Assembly: GCF_900199455.1 (NCBI RefSeq) | Contig: NZ_FZQR01000014.1 | Location: forward strand, 1-64,000 | Origin: Mesorhizobium carmichaelinearum | GTDB lineage: Bacteria > Pseudomonadota > Alphaproteobacteria > Rhizobiales > Rhizobiaceae | DNA length: 64,000 bases | Direction of reading: 5' to 3' | Shown: positions 8,246-16,934 of the stretch, one piece after another | Position numbering within the stretch: position 1 is the first letter of the stretch | Layout: every line of letters starts with the position of its first letter | Program-made: the position numbers and the translations under genes | The notes under the pieces: model-generated | Told to the model about the DNA's origin: nothing | Database searches by the model: none | Seen by the model: the letters and a program-made list of their open reading frames with translations, nothing else

Positions 8246-9418
8246 TTAATCGGCCAAGGCTTGCATAAGGTCGTCGATAATGTCCTGCACGTGCTCAAGA
8301 CCGACCGACATCCGCAGTAAACCTCCTGGAGCCATCGACTTAGGACCTTCAACTGATGCTCTGTGCTCAATCAGGGAGTGCGTGCCTCCGAGACTTGTGG
8401 CGCGCACCACGAGTTTCAGACGGCCGGCCATGGCCATCGCAGCGTCGGCTCCGCCCGCGACGATAAAGGACAGCATCGCCCCAAAACCGGTCATTTGCCT
8501 CTTGGCCAAGTCGTGGCCAGGATCGCTTGCAAGACCCGGGAAGAGAACTTTCTCGACGCGGGGCAATGCCGACAGAGCGTTTGCGACCTTCAATGCTCCA
8601 TCACAGTGAGCGCGCATTCTGACCGGCAGTGTCTGCAGCCCTCGCAAAGCAAGCCAGCAATCGAAAGGGGCCGCCACGCTGCCCTTGTGCTTCTGGATCA
8701 TCCTCAATGGCCGTTCGAGCGCCGAGAAGGATGGCACGACGACAACGCCGGCCATCATATCCGAATGCCCGCCGATATATTTGGTCGCCGAGTGCATGAC
8801 CGCATCCGCACCAAGCTCTAGCGGACGCTGGAGCACCGGAGTTGCCCAGGTATTGTCAACGACCGCCAAGGCACCTGCTTCATGCGCGATTTGGCAGACG
8901 GCTGCGATGTCGACGAGCCGTATCATGGGGTTCGAGGGCGTCTCGATCCAAACGAGGCCTGTCGGCCTGGCCTTCACCGCCGAGCGCACATCTTCGAGAT
9001 TGCGCATGTCGACGGGGGCAAATTCGAAGCGAGACCCAACATCGGTCTCATCAATGAGCGAACGTATGCCGAAATACATATCATTCGGCAGAATGACCCG
9101 GCCTCTCGAAGGGTGAGCCTCGAATATCGCGGCGATTGCAGCCATGCCGGATGCGAAAGCGATAGCCTCTTGTCCTCCTTCGAGAGCTGCCATGGCTGCT
9201 TCGAAGGCGTTGCGGGTGGGATTTGCATCACGTGTGTATTCGAAACCGGATGGAAACGAGCCATCGGCGCTCCGCTCGAAGGTGGTGCTAGTGTGAAGGG
9301 GTATTGAAATTGCGCCGGTCGCGGGATCGACCCCTCGCCCGGCATGGATTGCCTTTGTTTCAAAGTGCACGATTGACGTTTCCTTGCTGGCGGGGCCGTT
9401 CGGGATTTTGCCGGTCAT
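8246..9418 (-). CDS. Cystathionine gamma-synthase/gamma-lyase-type PLP enzyme
   Basis: 390-aa fold-type I PLP enzyme of the Cys/Met metabolism family. The N-terminal FETKAIHAGR, the FEYTRDANPTRNAFE segment that contacts PLP phosphate across the dimer, and the PLP lysine in SATKYIGGHSD are all present, as is the C-terminal LRMSVGLEH. Whether it is a synthase, a gamma-lyase or a methionine gamma-lyase cannot be told from motifs. I chose the ATG at 9418 because it removes 71 residues that overlap the divergent regulator. The start codon lies inside a 16-bp inverted-repeat arm, so the mRNA is probably leaderless or nearly so. The paired LysE gene suggests a breakdown-and-export module. Confidence 0.9.
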   Translation of the reverse strand: MTGKIPNGPASKETSIVHFETKAIHAGRGVDPATGAISIPLHTSTTFERSADGSFPSGFEYTRDANPTRNAFEAAMAALEGGQEAIAFASGMAAIAAIFEAHPSRGRVILPNDMYFGIRSLIDETDVGSRFEFAPVDMRNLEDVRSAVKARPTGLVWIETPSNPMIRLVDIAAVCQIAHEAGALAVVDNTWATPVLQRPLELGADAVMHSATKYIGGHSDMMAGVVVVPSFSALERPLRMIQKHKGSVAAPFDCWLALRGLQTLPVRMRAHCDGALKVANALSALPRVEKVLFPGLASDPGHDLAKRQMTGFGAMLSFIVAGGADAAMAMAGRLKLVVRATSLGGTHSLIEHRASVEGPKSMAPGGLLRMSVGLEHVQDIIDDLMQALAD

Positions 9419-9465
9419 TATATTGACCGTACGGGCATTCTTTGATAAAGTCAATATAATGACCG
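9412..9465. promoter_or_regulatory. Inverted-repeat operator spanning two divergent start codons
   Basis: The arms CGGTCATTATATTGAC (9412-9427) and GTCAATATAATGACCG (9450-9465) are exact reverse complements separated by 22 bp. The ATG of the PLP enzyme (9416-9418, minus strand) and the ATG of the XRE-cupin regulator (9459-9461, plus strand) lie at equivalent places in the two arms. No Shine-Dalgarno site precedes either. The likely meaning is a shared operator bound by the XRE protein, with both genes translated from leaderless or very short leaders. Confidence 0.75.
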
Positions 9466-10067
9466 ACATTGCAGCTTTTGATAGAGAGCAGGAACTGGGC
9501 CAAGCGATAGCATCAAGGCTCCGGGAACTGAGGCGTGACCAAGGCTTGACACTGGACCGAGTGGCGAAACTCACCGGCCTTTCCAAGGGAACCGTTGTCG
9601 CGCTCGAGCAGGGAAAAGCTAACCCAAGCATCGGGATTTTGTGCAGACTGGCGGCCGCATTTTCGTTGTCCGTCGCGGATTTGTTGAGTGATGGCCCGAT
9701 TTCTGGCGGGGATCACTCAGTTGAACGCACGGCGACGAAAACGCTCTGGACGAGCCCCGCAGGCAGCAGCGCTCGACTCCATTCGTCGACTTCGGGCCGC
9801 ACCATGTTTGAGCTTTGGTCCTGGACAATCGTGCCGGGCGACGACTTTCATGCCGATGCCCACAGTCCTGATACCCGCGAGCTCATTTCAGTAACTGGGG
9901 GCGCCCTCAGGATCGTTGTCGGCACCCAGAGTGTAATTCTGACCGAAGGCGAGAGTGCCCGTCTAATCACTGATCGGCCTCATTCCTATTCCTCGGCCTC
10001 CGATGTACCGACCCATTTCTCGATGGCGGTACTTGAACGCGGCGGACAACGAACTTCGCCCCCCTAG
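9459..10067 (+). CDS. XRE-family regulator with C-terminal cupin domain
   Basis: 202-aa two-domain regulator. An XRE helix-turn-helix occupies about residues 13-70 (LTLDRVAKLTGLSKGTVVALEQG), and a cupin fold that can bind a small effector follows from about 110 to 195. I chose the ATG at 9459 over an upstream start because the upstream 25 residues would overlap the divergent gene and look non-family. It probably represses itself and the divergent PLP enzyme-LysE operon through the inverted repeat covering both start codons; the ligand may be an amino acid (inference). Confidence 0.88.
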   Translation: MTDIAAFDREQELGQAIASRLRELRRDQGLTLDRVAKLTGLSKGTVVALEQGKANPSIGILCRLAAAFSLSVADLLSDGPISGGDHSVERTATKTLWTSPAGSSARLHSSTSGRTMFELWSWTIVPGDDFHADAHSPDTRELISVTGGALRIVVGTQSVILTEGESARLITDRPHSYSSASDVPTHFSMAVLERGGQRTSPP

Positions 10068-10134
10068 CAGGATCCGGCATCGTCGCGTCGCGCGGCCATC
10101 GGATCAATAACTGTACTTCCAGCAGGAGTTGCCT

Positions 10135-10770
10135 TTGTACATTCCTCCCCATTTTGCCGAACTCGACCGGGCAGTGCTGCACGATCTCATCGAGAAACAC
10201 CCGCTGGGTATTCTGATCACCCACGGAAAGGGCGGACTGGATGCAAATCACATCCCTTTCGAGCTCGACCGTTCGAAAGGCGATGCTGGCACGCTGCATT
10301 GTCATGTCGCGCGCAAGAATCCGGTTTGGCAGGAACTCGCAGATGGTGATGAAGTCCTCGTCGTGTTTCGTGCAGCAGAAGCTTACATCTCGCCGAACTG
10401 GTATCCGAGCAAACACGAATTTCACAAACAGGTGCCGACCTGGAACTATGTCGTCGCGCATGTGCATGGACGAATAAGCGTTCATGACGATGAGCGATAT
10501 GTCCGTCGGAACGTCGCGAAGCTCACTCACAAACATGAAGCAGCGCAGCCAGTGCCTTGGAAGATGGGCGACGCGCCGAAGGACTTCATCGACACGATGG
10601 CCAAAGCGATCGTTGCTTTGGAGATCGAGATCACCACCCTTGCTGGAAAAACCAAGCTTAGCCAGAACAAAGAGGTGCGTGACATCCGTGGCGCTGGGGA
10701 GGCGCTTATCAACGGCGGAGAGAATGGCGTTGGTCAGGCGATGCTCGAAGCTGCGGCTCAAAAAAGCTAA
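10135..10770 (+). CDS. PaiB-like FMN-binding split-barrel protein
   Basis: 211-aa protein of the FMN-binding negative transcriptional regulator (PaiB) family. It begins MYIPPHFAE as the family does and carries the conserved NHIPFELD, HCHVARKNP and SPNWYPSKHEF segments. I prefer TTG at 10135, six bases after AGGAG (10124-10128), over TTG at 10129, which would touch the ribosome site. In Bacillus PaiB is tied to sporulation and protease control, but most relatives are uncharacterised. It lies 67 bp after the XRE-cupin gene and completes the LysE, PLP enzyme, XRE-cupin, PaiB group. Confidence 0.88.
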   Translation: MYIPPHFAELDRAVLHDLIEKHPLGILITHGKGGLDANHIPFELDRSKGDAGTLHCHVARKNPVWQELADGDEVLVVFRAAEAYISPNWYPSKHEFHKQVPTWNYVVAHVHGRISVHDDERYVRRNVAKLTHKHEAAQPVPWKMGDAPKDFIDTMAKAIVALEIEITTLAGKTKLSQNKEVRDIRGAGEALINGGENGVGQAMLEAAAQKS

Positions 10771-11037
10771 GCGAGGCGGGTCCGCTACTAAGCGAACAAT
10801 TCGTGGGCAAAATCGAGCGGCGCCGAACCGCGCGGTCGCAGTTAAAGTGCGATCAAAGGCGCGAACACGCCCGTCGTGAGCCAACGTCGCCGTGTCCGCT
10901 TATGGGACTTAGCAAAGGCTAGATGGAACGATCGGCATGCGGCGCAAAGCAGACGTTTGGTGGGCCGACATGAAGGCTCCATTCAATGAGCCGCAACGTC
11001 AGGACATGACGGCCGCCAAACCGGCGGCCGTTCTACT

Positions 11038-12441
11038 TCAATGCCCGAACGCCAGCGGCGGTGCGATCCGATCGCGCCGCAGCCAGCGCGCCAGAAGCAG
11101 GGCCGCCACCACGGCCAGCCCTGTCGACAGGCCCATCCAGATGCCGACGCCGTGGAAGCCGAAATGGAAGGCGAGCAGCACGCCGAGCGGCAGGCCGACG
11201 CCCCAATAGCCGATCGCCGCATAAATCATCGGCACCTTGGTGTCGTGCAGGCCGCGCAGCATGCCGGCGGCAACCGCTTGCGCACCGTCAAAGACCTGGA
11301 AAAGGGCTGCAAACACCAGGAACGACACGGCAAGCGCGATCACCCGCGCATTGGCCGGGTTGGCGAGATCGATGAAGGCGCTGATCAGGAGATGCGGCCA
11401 CAGCACCATCACCAGTCCCATCAGTGCCATGAACGAGACGCCGAGGACAAAGGCCGTCCAGCCGGCGCGCGACACGCCTTCCGGATTGCCGGCGCCATGC
11501 GCTAGCCCGACGCGCACCGTCACCGCCTGGTTGAGGCCAAGCGGCACCATGAAGGAGATCGAGGCGATCTGGATGGCGATGGCATGCGCGGCCAGCGAAT
11601 CCGCGTCGATCAGGCCCATCAGCAGTGCCGCCGCGTTGAAGATCGTCACCTCGAAAGCGAGGATGCCGGCAATCGGCAGGCCGAGCCGCAGCAGGCCCTT
11701 GAAGCGCGGCCAGTCGGACCGCCAGAAGCGGCCGAAGAGATGATAGCGCCGGAATTTCTTCTCCAGCATCACCACAACAGCCATGCCGACGAACATCAGC
11801 GTGCTGGACAGCGATGTGGCAAGGCCCGAGCCGGCAATGCCCATGGCCGAAAAACCGAGATTGCCGAACATGAACACCCAGTTGAACAGCGCGTTGCAGG
11901 CGACGGCGACGAAAACGATGATCAGCGCCCAGCCCGGCCGCTCCAGCGCCGAGATGAACGAGCGCAGCACGATGTAGCCGTAGAAAGGCAGCACCGCCCA
12001 TTCCAGCCAGCGCAGATAGATGCCGGCCTGGTGCGCCAGCGCAGGTTCCTGGCCCATGGCCAGCAGGATCGCCTCGCCGTGCCAAAGCACGAGCCAGATC
12101 GGGATCGAGATCAGGATCGCCAGCCACAGGCCCTGGCGCACGGTGCGGCGCAAATCGCGCACCGAATAGCGGCGGCGGCCAAGCTCGGTGGCGATCATCG
12201 GCGAGGTCGCCAGCATCAGGCCAAGGCCGAAGATCAGCGGCATGAAATAAAGGTTGGCGCCAAGCGCGCCGCTGGCCAGCGTGTCCGGTCCGAGCCTGCC
12301 CATCATCATGACGTCGGTGGCCGTCATCGCGGTCTGGCCGAGATTGGTCAGCACCATCGGCCAGGCGAGCGCCAGCGTCGCCCTGATTTCCTGACGCCAA
12401 AGATTTTCCGGCGCGTGAGCGCCGGCTTCGATCGCAGACAT
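11038..12441 (-). CDS. MATE-family multidrug/sodium antiporter (NorM-like)
   Basis: 467-aa inner-membrane exporter with about twelve helices in two pseudo-repeats, the normal size for NorM-type MATE proteins. The N-lobe motif LALAWPMVLTNLGQTAM and the matching second-lobe region LLRLGLPIAGILAFE are recognisable. It should expel cationic compounds using a sodium or proton gradient. It is a single gene, divergent from the AraC regulator at 12682, with 240 bp between the starts. Confidence 0.93.
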   Translation of the reverse strand: MSAIEAGAHAPENLWRQEIRATLALAWPMVLTNLGQTAMTATDVMMMGRLGPDTLASGALGANLYFMPLIFGLGLMLATSPMIATELGRRRYSVRDLRRTVRQGLWLAILISIPIWLVLWHGEAILLAMGQEPALAHQAGIYLRWLEWAVLPFYGYIVLRSFISALERPGWALIIVFVAVACNALFNWVFMFGNLGFSAMGIAGSGLATSLSSTLMFVGMAVVVMLEKKFRRYHLFGRFWRSDWPRFKGLLRLGLPIAGILAFEVTIFNAAALLMGLIDADSLAAHAIAIQIASISFMVPLGLNQAVTVRVGLAHGAGNPEGVSRAGWTAFVLGVSFMALMGLVMVLWPHLLISAFIDLANPANARVIALAVSFLVFAALFQVFDGAQAVAAGMLRGLHDTKVPMIYAAIGYWGVGLPLGVLLAFHFGFHGVGIWMGLSTGLAVVAALLLARWLRRDRIAPPLAFGH

Positions 12442-12681
12442 TGTTCCGCTCTTTCAGAACACGGCGCATCGGCAAGGGCCGGAAGCCGTACAACAACAGC
12501 GCAAAATGGCGCTGTTTGCGTCGCCTTGTGAACGAAATGCGACATGTTGGCAAGGGAGGAGGCGCCGCCAGCCATTGAGCCAGCGGTTCCGGTGGACCCG
12601 ATGCACCGTTCACTTGCCCGGATTAGCCTGCTACGGGTTGCGCAAATGGGAACAGCCGGCGAACCATGCCGGGAGGACTGA

Positions 12682-13599
12682 ATGCCGTTCAGGCGCAGGA
12701 AAAACACGGCCGCGATTCCGCGTACAGCGCCCGCTTTCGAGCACATCGTGACCGAAGCCAGCGACACTTTCCTGTGGCGGCTCGACGACTATCCCTGGGA
12801 ACGCAATGTCTGGAACTTCCATCCGGAATATGAAATCCATCTGCTGCGAAAATCCTCCGGCGTGGCGCTGGTCGGCGATCACATCGGCGAGTTCGGCCCG
12901 GGTTATCTCTCTATTGTCGGTGGCGGCCTGCCGCATGACTGGGTGACGGCGGTGCAGCCGGGCGAGCTGATCGAAGGCCGCGACATCGTCCTGCAATTCG
13001 ATGCGCAGCGGCTGCGCGGCTCGGCGGGCCTGCTGCCGGAATTGCGCGAATTGGAGCCGTTCTTGGAGCGGTCGTTGCGCGGCATGGTCTTTCACGGAAG
13101 CACCGCGTTGGAGGGTGCGGCGCTGATGGAACGGATGGGAGCGGTGCATGGGCTCGCCCGCCTCTGCCTGTTCCTCGAACTGGTCGATCTCCTGGCCAGG
13201 ACCGACGAATACGAGCTCTTGTCGTCGCCGGATTTCTCGCCGGCTCTCGACGCCGCTTCGCTCGACATCATCCAGCGCACGCTGACCTATCTGTTCCAGC
13301 ATTTCGCCGAGGATCTGAAGCTGCCCGACGTTGCCGAACGCGCCGGAATGACCGAGAGCACATTCTCGCGCTTCTTCCAGAAGAACACCGGCAACTCCTT
13401 CAGCGACCACCTCGCCAAGCTCCGGCTCTGGCAGGCCTGCAAGCTCTTGGCCGACACCGATGTTGCGATCACCGACATCTGTTTCCAGGTCGGCTACATG
13501 AACATTTCCAACTTCAACCGCGCCTTCCTGCGCAAGCACAAGATGACGCCGTCCTCCTATCGCAAACTGTCGCGCCAGCGGCTGACGATGCGCGCATAA
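12682..13599 (+). CDS. AraC-family transcriptional regulator
   Basis: 305-aa regulator with an N-terminal cupin-like sensor domain (HPEYEIHLLRKSSG around 47-60, and the strand ending GGGLPHDW) and two C-terminal AraC helix-turn-helix motifs (ERAGMTESTFSRFFQKNTG and ITDICFQVGYMNISNFNRAF). The ATG follows GGGAGGA at 12671-12677. It precedes, on the same strand, a polyol/sugar ABC transporter operon and most likely activates it in response to the transported sugar alcohol (inference from context). Confidence 0.92.
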   Translation: MPFRRRKNTAAIPRTAPAFEHIVTEASDTFLWRLDDYPWERNVWNFHPEYEIHLLRKSSGVALVGDHIGEFGPGYLSIVGGGLPHDWVTAVQPGELIEGRDIVLQFDAQRLRGSAGLLPELRELEPFLERSLRGMVFHGSTALEGAALMERMGAVHGLARLCLFLELVDLLARTDEYELLSSPDFSPALDAASLDIIQRTLTYLFQHFAEDLKLPDVAERAGMTESTFSRFFQKNTGNSFSDHLAKLRLWQACKLLADTDVAITDICFQVGYMNISNFNRAFLRKHKMTPSSYRKLSRQRLTMRA

Positions 13600-13839
13600 G
13601 CAGGTCCTGAATCAACGGCTTGGATACGATCGATACTCATGTGACGTAAGCCATGGGTGGCTGCCGTATTTTGCGCTGCACAATGCATAAAAGTACAGAT
13701 TTGCTGCAACGGGGCTTCTAGCTTGCCCTTATTGAACTCCTCATTTTGGCGATGGGTGGCATGTCGTTCGGGCGATGGTGAGGATCGCGTAACCCGAGGA
13801 CTTGCGCTTCCTGCAACATATTCCTGGAGGAGAAAAGAC

Positions 13840-15114
13840 ATGAAACCAGTTAGGCTCGCTGCCAGCCTCGGCGCAGCTTTCGTGCTTTCCGCTACCGTTT
13901 CAACCATCGCGCTGGCGCAGGCGCCGGTCTGCTCGGCGCCGGTCAAGGTGCTGGCGCAGCCACGCGACGGCCTGACGCTTCTGGAGGACTCCAAGGCCGA
14001 GTTCGAGAAGCTCGCCGGCGCCGGCTTCCAGATCGACTATCTCAACGAGAACGACCGCCGGGCAAAATCGCGCGCCGATGCGTCCACCGTCGGCAATTAC
14101 AACGTCTACTATGTCGACGAAGCCAATGTCGCCCTGTTTGCTTCCTCGAAATGGATCGTGCCGCTGACCGATTATTATCCGGCTGACTATGACTATGCCG
14201 ACTTCGATCCCGGCCGTCAGAAGGTCGCCACCTATGACGGCAAGGTCTGGTTCGCGCCACTGACCGGCGGCGGCGACCTGATGGTTTACCGCAAGGACGT
14301 GCTCGAAGCCGCCGGCATCCAGCCGCCCAAGACGCTGGACGAGTTGATCGCCGACGTGCCGAAGCTCACCAATCCGGACAAGGGCATGTACGGCATCGCG
14401 CTGCGCGGCGCACGCGGTTCGGGCGCCAATGTCTGGCGCTGGATGCCCTTCTTCAAGGCTTATGGCGGCCAGTGGTTCGACGGCGACAAGCCGGTCTTCA
14501 ACTCGGACGCCGCCGTCAAGGCGACCGAGACCTACCTCAAGCTGTTCAAGGATTCGGCCCCCGGCACGCAGACCGGCAGCTGGGATGAATCGACCGGCGC
14601 CTTCCTGTCGGGCCAGGTCGCCATCCTTGTCGAATCGACGCCGCTGTCGGGCATGGCGGTCGATCCGAAGACCTCGCAGGTGGTCGGCAAGATCGGCTTC
14701 CTGCCGCCGCCTTCGCCGCTGCCCGGCGGCGGCTACGGCCATGGCCTCGCCATCGCGGCGAAAGCCAATGCCGACGACGCCTCGAAGAAATGCGCCGGCC
14801 TGTTCATCGCTTGGGCGACGTCGAAGGAAAACGAGAAGCGCCGGCTCGACGCGCATCAATTCGGCGAGCTGAATCGCACCAGCATCCTCTCCAGCAAGGA
14901 GTTCGCCGACATCTACGGCGCCGATCTCGGCCAGGCGCTGGCCGAAACCGGCAAGGTCACCGCGGTCAACTTCTGGCAGGACCCGCGCTGGCCTGATCTC
15001 GGCGACCGCTGGGGCATCATCCTCGAGGAACTGGTGACCGGCACCCGCACCGACATCAAGGGCGGCCTCAACGAGCTCGAGGCCTATGCCACCGAGCTGG
15101 CGAAGAAGAAATAG
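13840..15114 (+). CDS. Sugar/polyol ABC transporter, substrate-binding protein
   Basis: 424-aa family-1 extracellular solute-binding protein. The ATG at 13840 follows TGGAGGAGA (13825-13833) and opens a signal peptide ending near ...STIALAQA. The mature protein has the MalE-like layout (KVWFAPLTGGGDLMVYRKDVLEAAG; FLSGQVAILVESTPLSG). The operon also encodes a xylitol/sorbitol-type dehydrogenase, so the ligand is probably a sugar alcohol (inference). A strong stem-loop separates it from the permease genes and probably lets the binding protein be made in excess. Confidence 0.92.
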   Translation: MKPVRLAASLGAAFVLSATVSTIALAQAPVCSAPVKVLAQPRDGLTLLEDSKAEFEKLAGAGFQIDYLNENDRRAKSRADASTVGNYNVYYVDEANVALFASSKWIVPLTDYYPADYDYADFDPGRQKVATYDGKVWFAPLTGGGDLMVYRKDVLEAAGIQPPKTLDELIADVPKLTNPDKGMYGIALRGARGSGANVWRWMPFFKAYGGQWFDGDKPVFNSDAAVKATETYLKLFKDSAPGTQTGSWDESTGAFLSGQVAILVESTPLSGMAVDPKTSQVVGKIGFLPPPSPLPGGGYGHGLAIAAKANADDASKKCAGLFIAWATSKENEKRRLDAHQFGELNRTSILSSKEFADIYGADLGQALAETGKVTAVNFWQDPRWPDLGDRWGIILEELVTGTRTDIKGGLNELEAYATELAKKK

Positions 15115-15127
15115 AGCCATCCTCCCG

Positions 15128-15183
15128 CCCGTGGCGCGCGGTCCGCGGCATTGTCCGCAATGCCGGGACCTGTGCGCCACGGG
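15128..15183 (+). terminator. Extended stem-loop after the binding-protein gene
   Basis: The arms CCCGTGGCGC (15128-15137) and GCGCCACGGG (15174-15183) are perfect complements; inside them GGTCC/GGACC and CGGCATTG/CAATGCCG pair as well, giving one long hairpin followed by ATTTT. It lies between a binding-protein gene and its permeases, so it is more likely a partial terminator or mRNA-stabilising structure than a full stop. Confidence 0.7.
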
Positions 15184-15237
15184 ATTTTGCCCAACGAGGA
15201 AATCATGCCGACACGATCGAGACGCAAGCGAGGATAG

Positions 15238-16110
15238 ATGCCAATGGCCCGACGCACGTCGCTCCCTGTCACCTTCGTCGTTCCGACCATCGCCATCCTT
15301 CTGGTGCTGTCGATGGTGCCGACGCTCTACGCCATTGTCATCGCCTTGCAGAATCGCGAGTTGAGCACGCCCGATTATTCCTGGGTCTGGCTGTCGAATT
15401 TCGTCGACCTGTTCCTCGACCGCCGCTTCCTCAACGCGGTCTGGGTGTCGGTGAAATGGGAGATCGTCACCGTTGTCGCGACCATGGTGGTGGCGATCGG
15501 GCTCGGCGTGCTGATGTTCGAGGTCGCCAGCCCACGCCTGCGCAATGTCTACTGCCTGCTGTTCATCATTCCGGTGCTGTTGCCGCGCGTGTCGGCGGCC
15601 TTCGTCTGGAAATTCGCCTACCATCCGCTATACGGCATCGCCACCTACCCCTACAGGCTCATCACCGGCGGGTTGATCTTCGACCCGCTGTCGAAGCCGG
15701 GGACGGCCTTGTTCGCCGTCGCCTCGGTCGATGTCTGGCAATGGGGGCTGTTCTTCGCCGTCATCGTGCTGAAGCTGCTCGAAACCTTGCCGCCGCAACC
15801 GATCGAGGCGGCACGGCTCGACCACGCCAAACGCTGGCAGATCCACGCCTATGTCACCTTGCCGATGCTGAAGGCGCCGCTGATCAGCCTGATGTTCGTC
15901 AAGATGATCGAATCGTTGCGCTCCTTCGACCTGATCTATGTGATGACCCGCGGCGGACCGGGCGTGGCCACCGAAACGCTCGACATGTACGCCTTCTCAC
16001 AAGGCTTCATCGAGTCCGGCAAGGTTTCCTACGCCTCGGCCATGGCCGTGCTGATGATGATCGCCACCGTCATCACCTTCACCATGCTGTGGAAGCGGGC
16101 GCAGGCATGA
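15238..16110 (+). CDS. Sugar/polyol ABC transporter permease (MalF type)
   Basis: 290-aa inner-membrane permease with six predicted helices. The conserved EAA loop (EAARLDHAKRWQIHAYVTLP) begins near residue 192. Two in-frame ATGs lie 6 bp apart at 15238 and 15244; the first is used here. It overlaps the next permease gene by ATGA and should form the channel heterodimer with it. Confidence 0.92.
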   Translation: MPMARRTSLPVTFVVPTIAILLVLSMVPTLYAIVIALQNRELSTPDYSWVWLSNFVDLFLDRRFLNAVWVSVKWEIVTVVATMVVAIGLGVLMFEVASPRLRNVYCLLFIIPVLLPRVSAAFVWKFAYHPLYGIATYPYRLITGGLIFDPLSKPGTALFAVASVDVWQWGLFFAVIVLKLLETLPPQPIEAARLDHAKRWQIHAYVTLPMLKAPLISLMFVKMIESLRSFDLIYVMTRGGPGVATETLDMYAFSQGFIESGKVSYASAMAVLMMIATVITFTMLWKRAQA

Positions 16111-16919
16111 GAGCGGGTCGCCTGATCGGCAGGATCGTGCTGGCATTTGCCGGCTTCATGGCCGTGTTTCCGCTGCTGTGGACGGCGCTCAATGCGCTGA
16201 AGAACAATGTCGACATCATCACCCGCGTGCCGCGCCTGGTGTTCACGCCGACACTGGCCAACATCAGCTATATTATCGGCCGCGACAGCGTGCTCACCGG
16301 CCTCTACAACTCGATCGTCGCTTGCGGCTCGGCCGTGCTGATCGGCGTCGTGCTCGGCTTGCCGGCGGCGTACGCGGTGGCGCGCTATCCCAACCGCTGG
16401 GCCGGCGACATCCAGTTCTTCGTGCTGTCGCTGCGCTTCCTGCCGCCGGTGGCGGTCGCCATCCCGCTGATGGTGATCTGGCTGCAGGTCGGCCTCTATG
16501 ACACTTTGCCGGCGTTGATCATCACCTATTCGCTGCTCACCATCTCGGTGATCATGTGGCTCGCCATCCCTGCTTTCCAGGCCGTGCCGAAGGAAATCGA
16601 GGAAGCGGCCTTCGTCGACGGTTACGGCGCCTATTCGGTGTTCTGGCGCATCGCACTGCCCGTCGCCGCCCGCTCCCTGGCAGGGGCGGTCGCCTTCAGC
16701 TTCGTGTTGGTCTGGAACGAATTCCTGATCGCGCTGATGCTGTCGAGTTCCAACGCCAAGACCTTGCCGATCGTCGCCTCCGAACTCTCCCAGCAAGGCA
16801 TGAACGTGCCGTGGGGCATTCTCAACGCGTCGGTCGTGCTCCTGTCGCTGCCGCCGCTGCTGTTCCTCGGCGTGCTCAGCGGCTTCCTGAATTCCGTTTT
16901 CCGGCAAAAAAAGACTTGA
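16107..16919 (+). CDS. Sugar/polyol ABC transporter permease (MalG type)
   Basis: 270-aa second permease, starting inside the stop of the MalF-type gene. About six helices are present, and the EAA loop reads EEAAFVDGYGAYSVFWRIALP. The C-terminus ends in a short basic tail (FRQKKT). It pairs with the upstream permease and the ATPase at 17984. Confidence 0.92.
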   Translation: MRAGRLIGRIVLAFAGFMAVFPLLWTALNALKNNVDIITRVPRLVFTPTLANISYIIGRDSVLTGLYNSIVACGSAVLIGVVLGLPAAYAVARYPNRWAGDIQFFVLSLRFLPPVAVAIPLMVIWLQVGLYDTLPALIITYSLLTISVIMWLAIPAFQAVPKEIEEAAFVDGYGAYSVFWRIALPVAARSLAGAVAFSFVLVWNEFLIALMLSSSNAKTLPIVASELSQQGMNVPWGILNASVVLLSLPPLLFLGVLSGFLNSVFRQKKT

Positions 16920-16934
16920 TGTGAGGATTTCCCG

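Noticed and set aside
13900..15624. 574-codon minus-strand frame
   Set aside because: Antisense to the binding-protein gene and the start of the MalF permease gene; no protein-like features.
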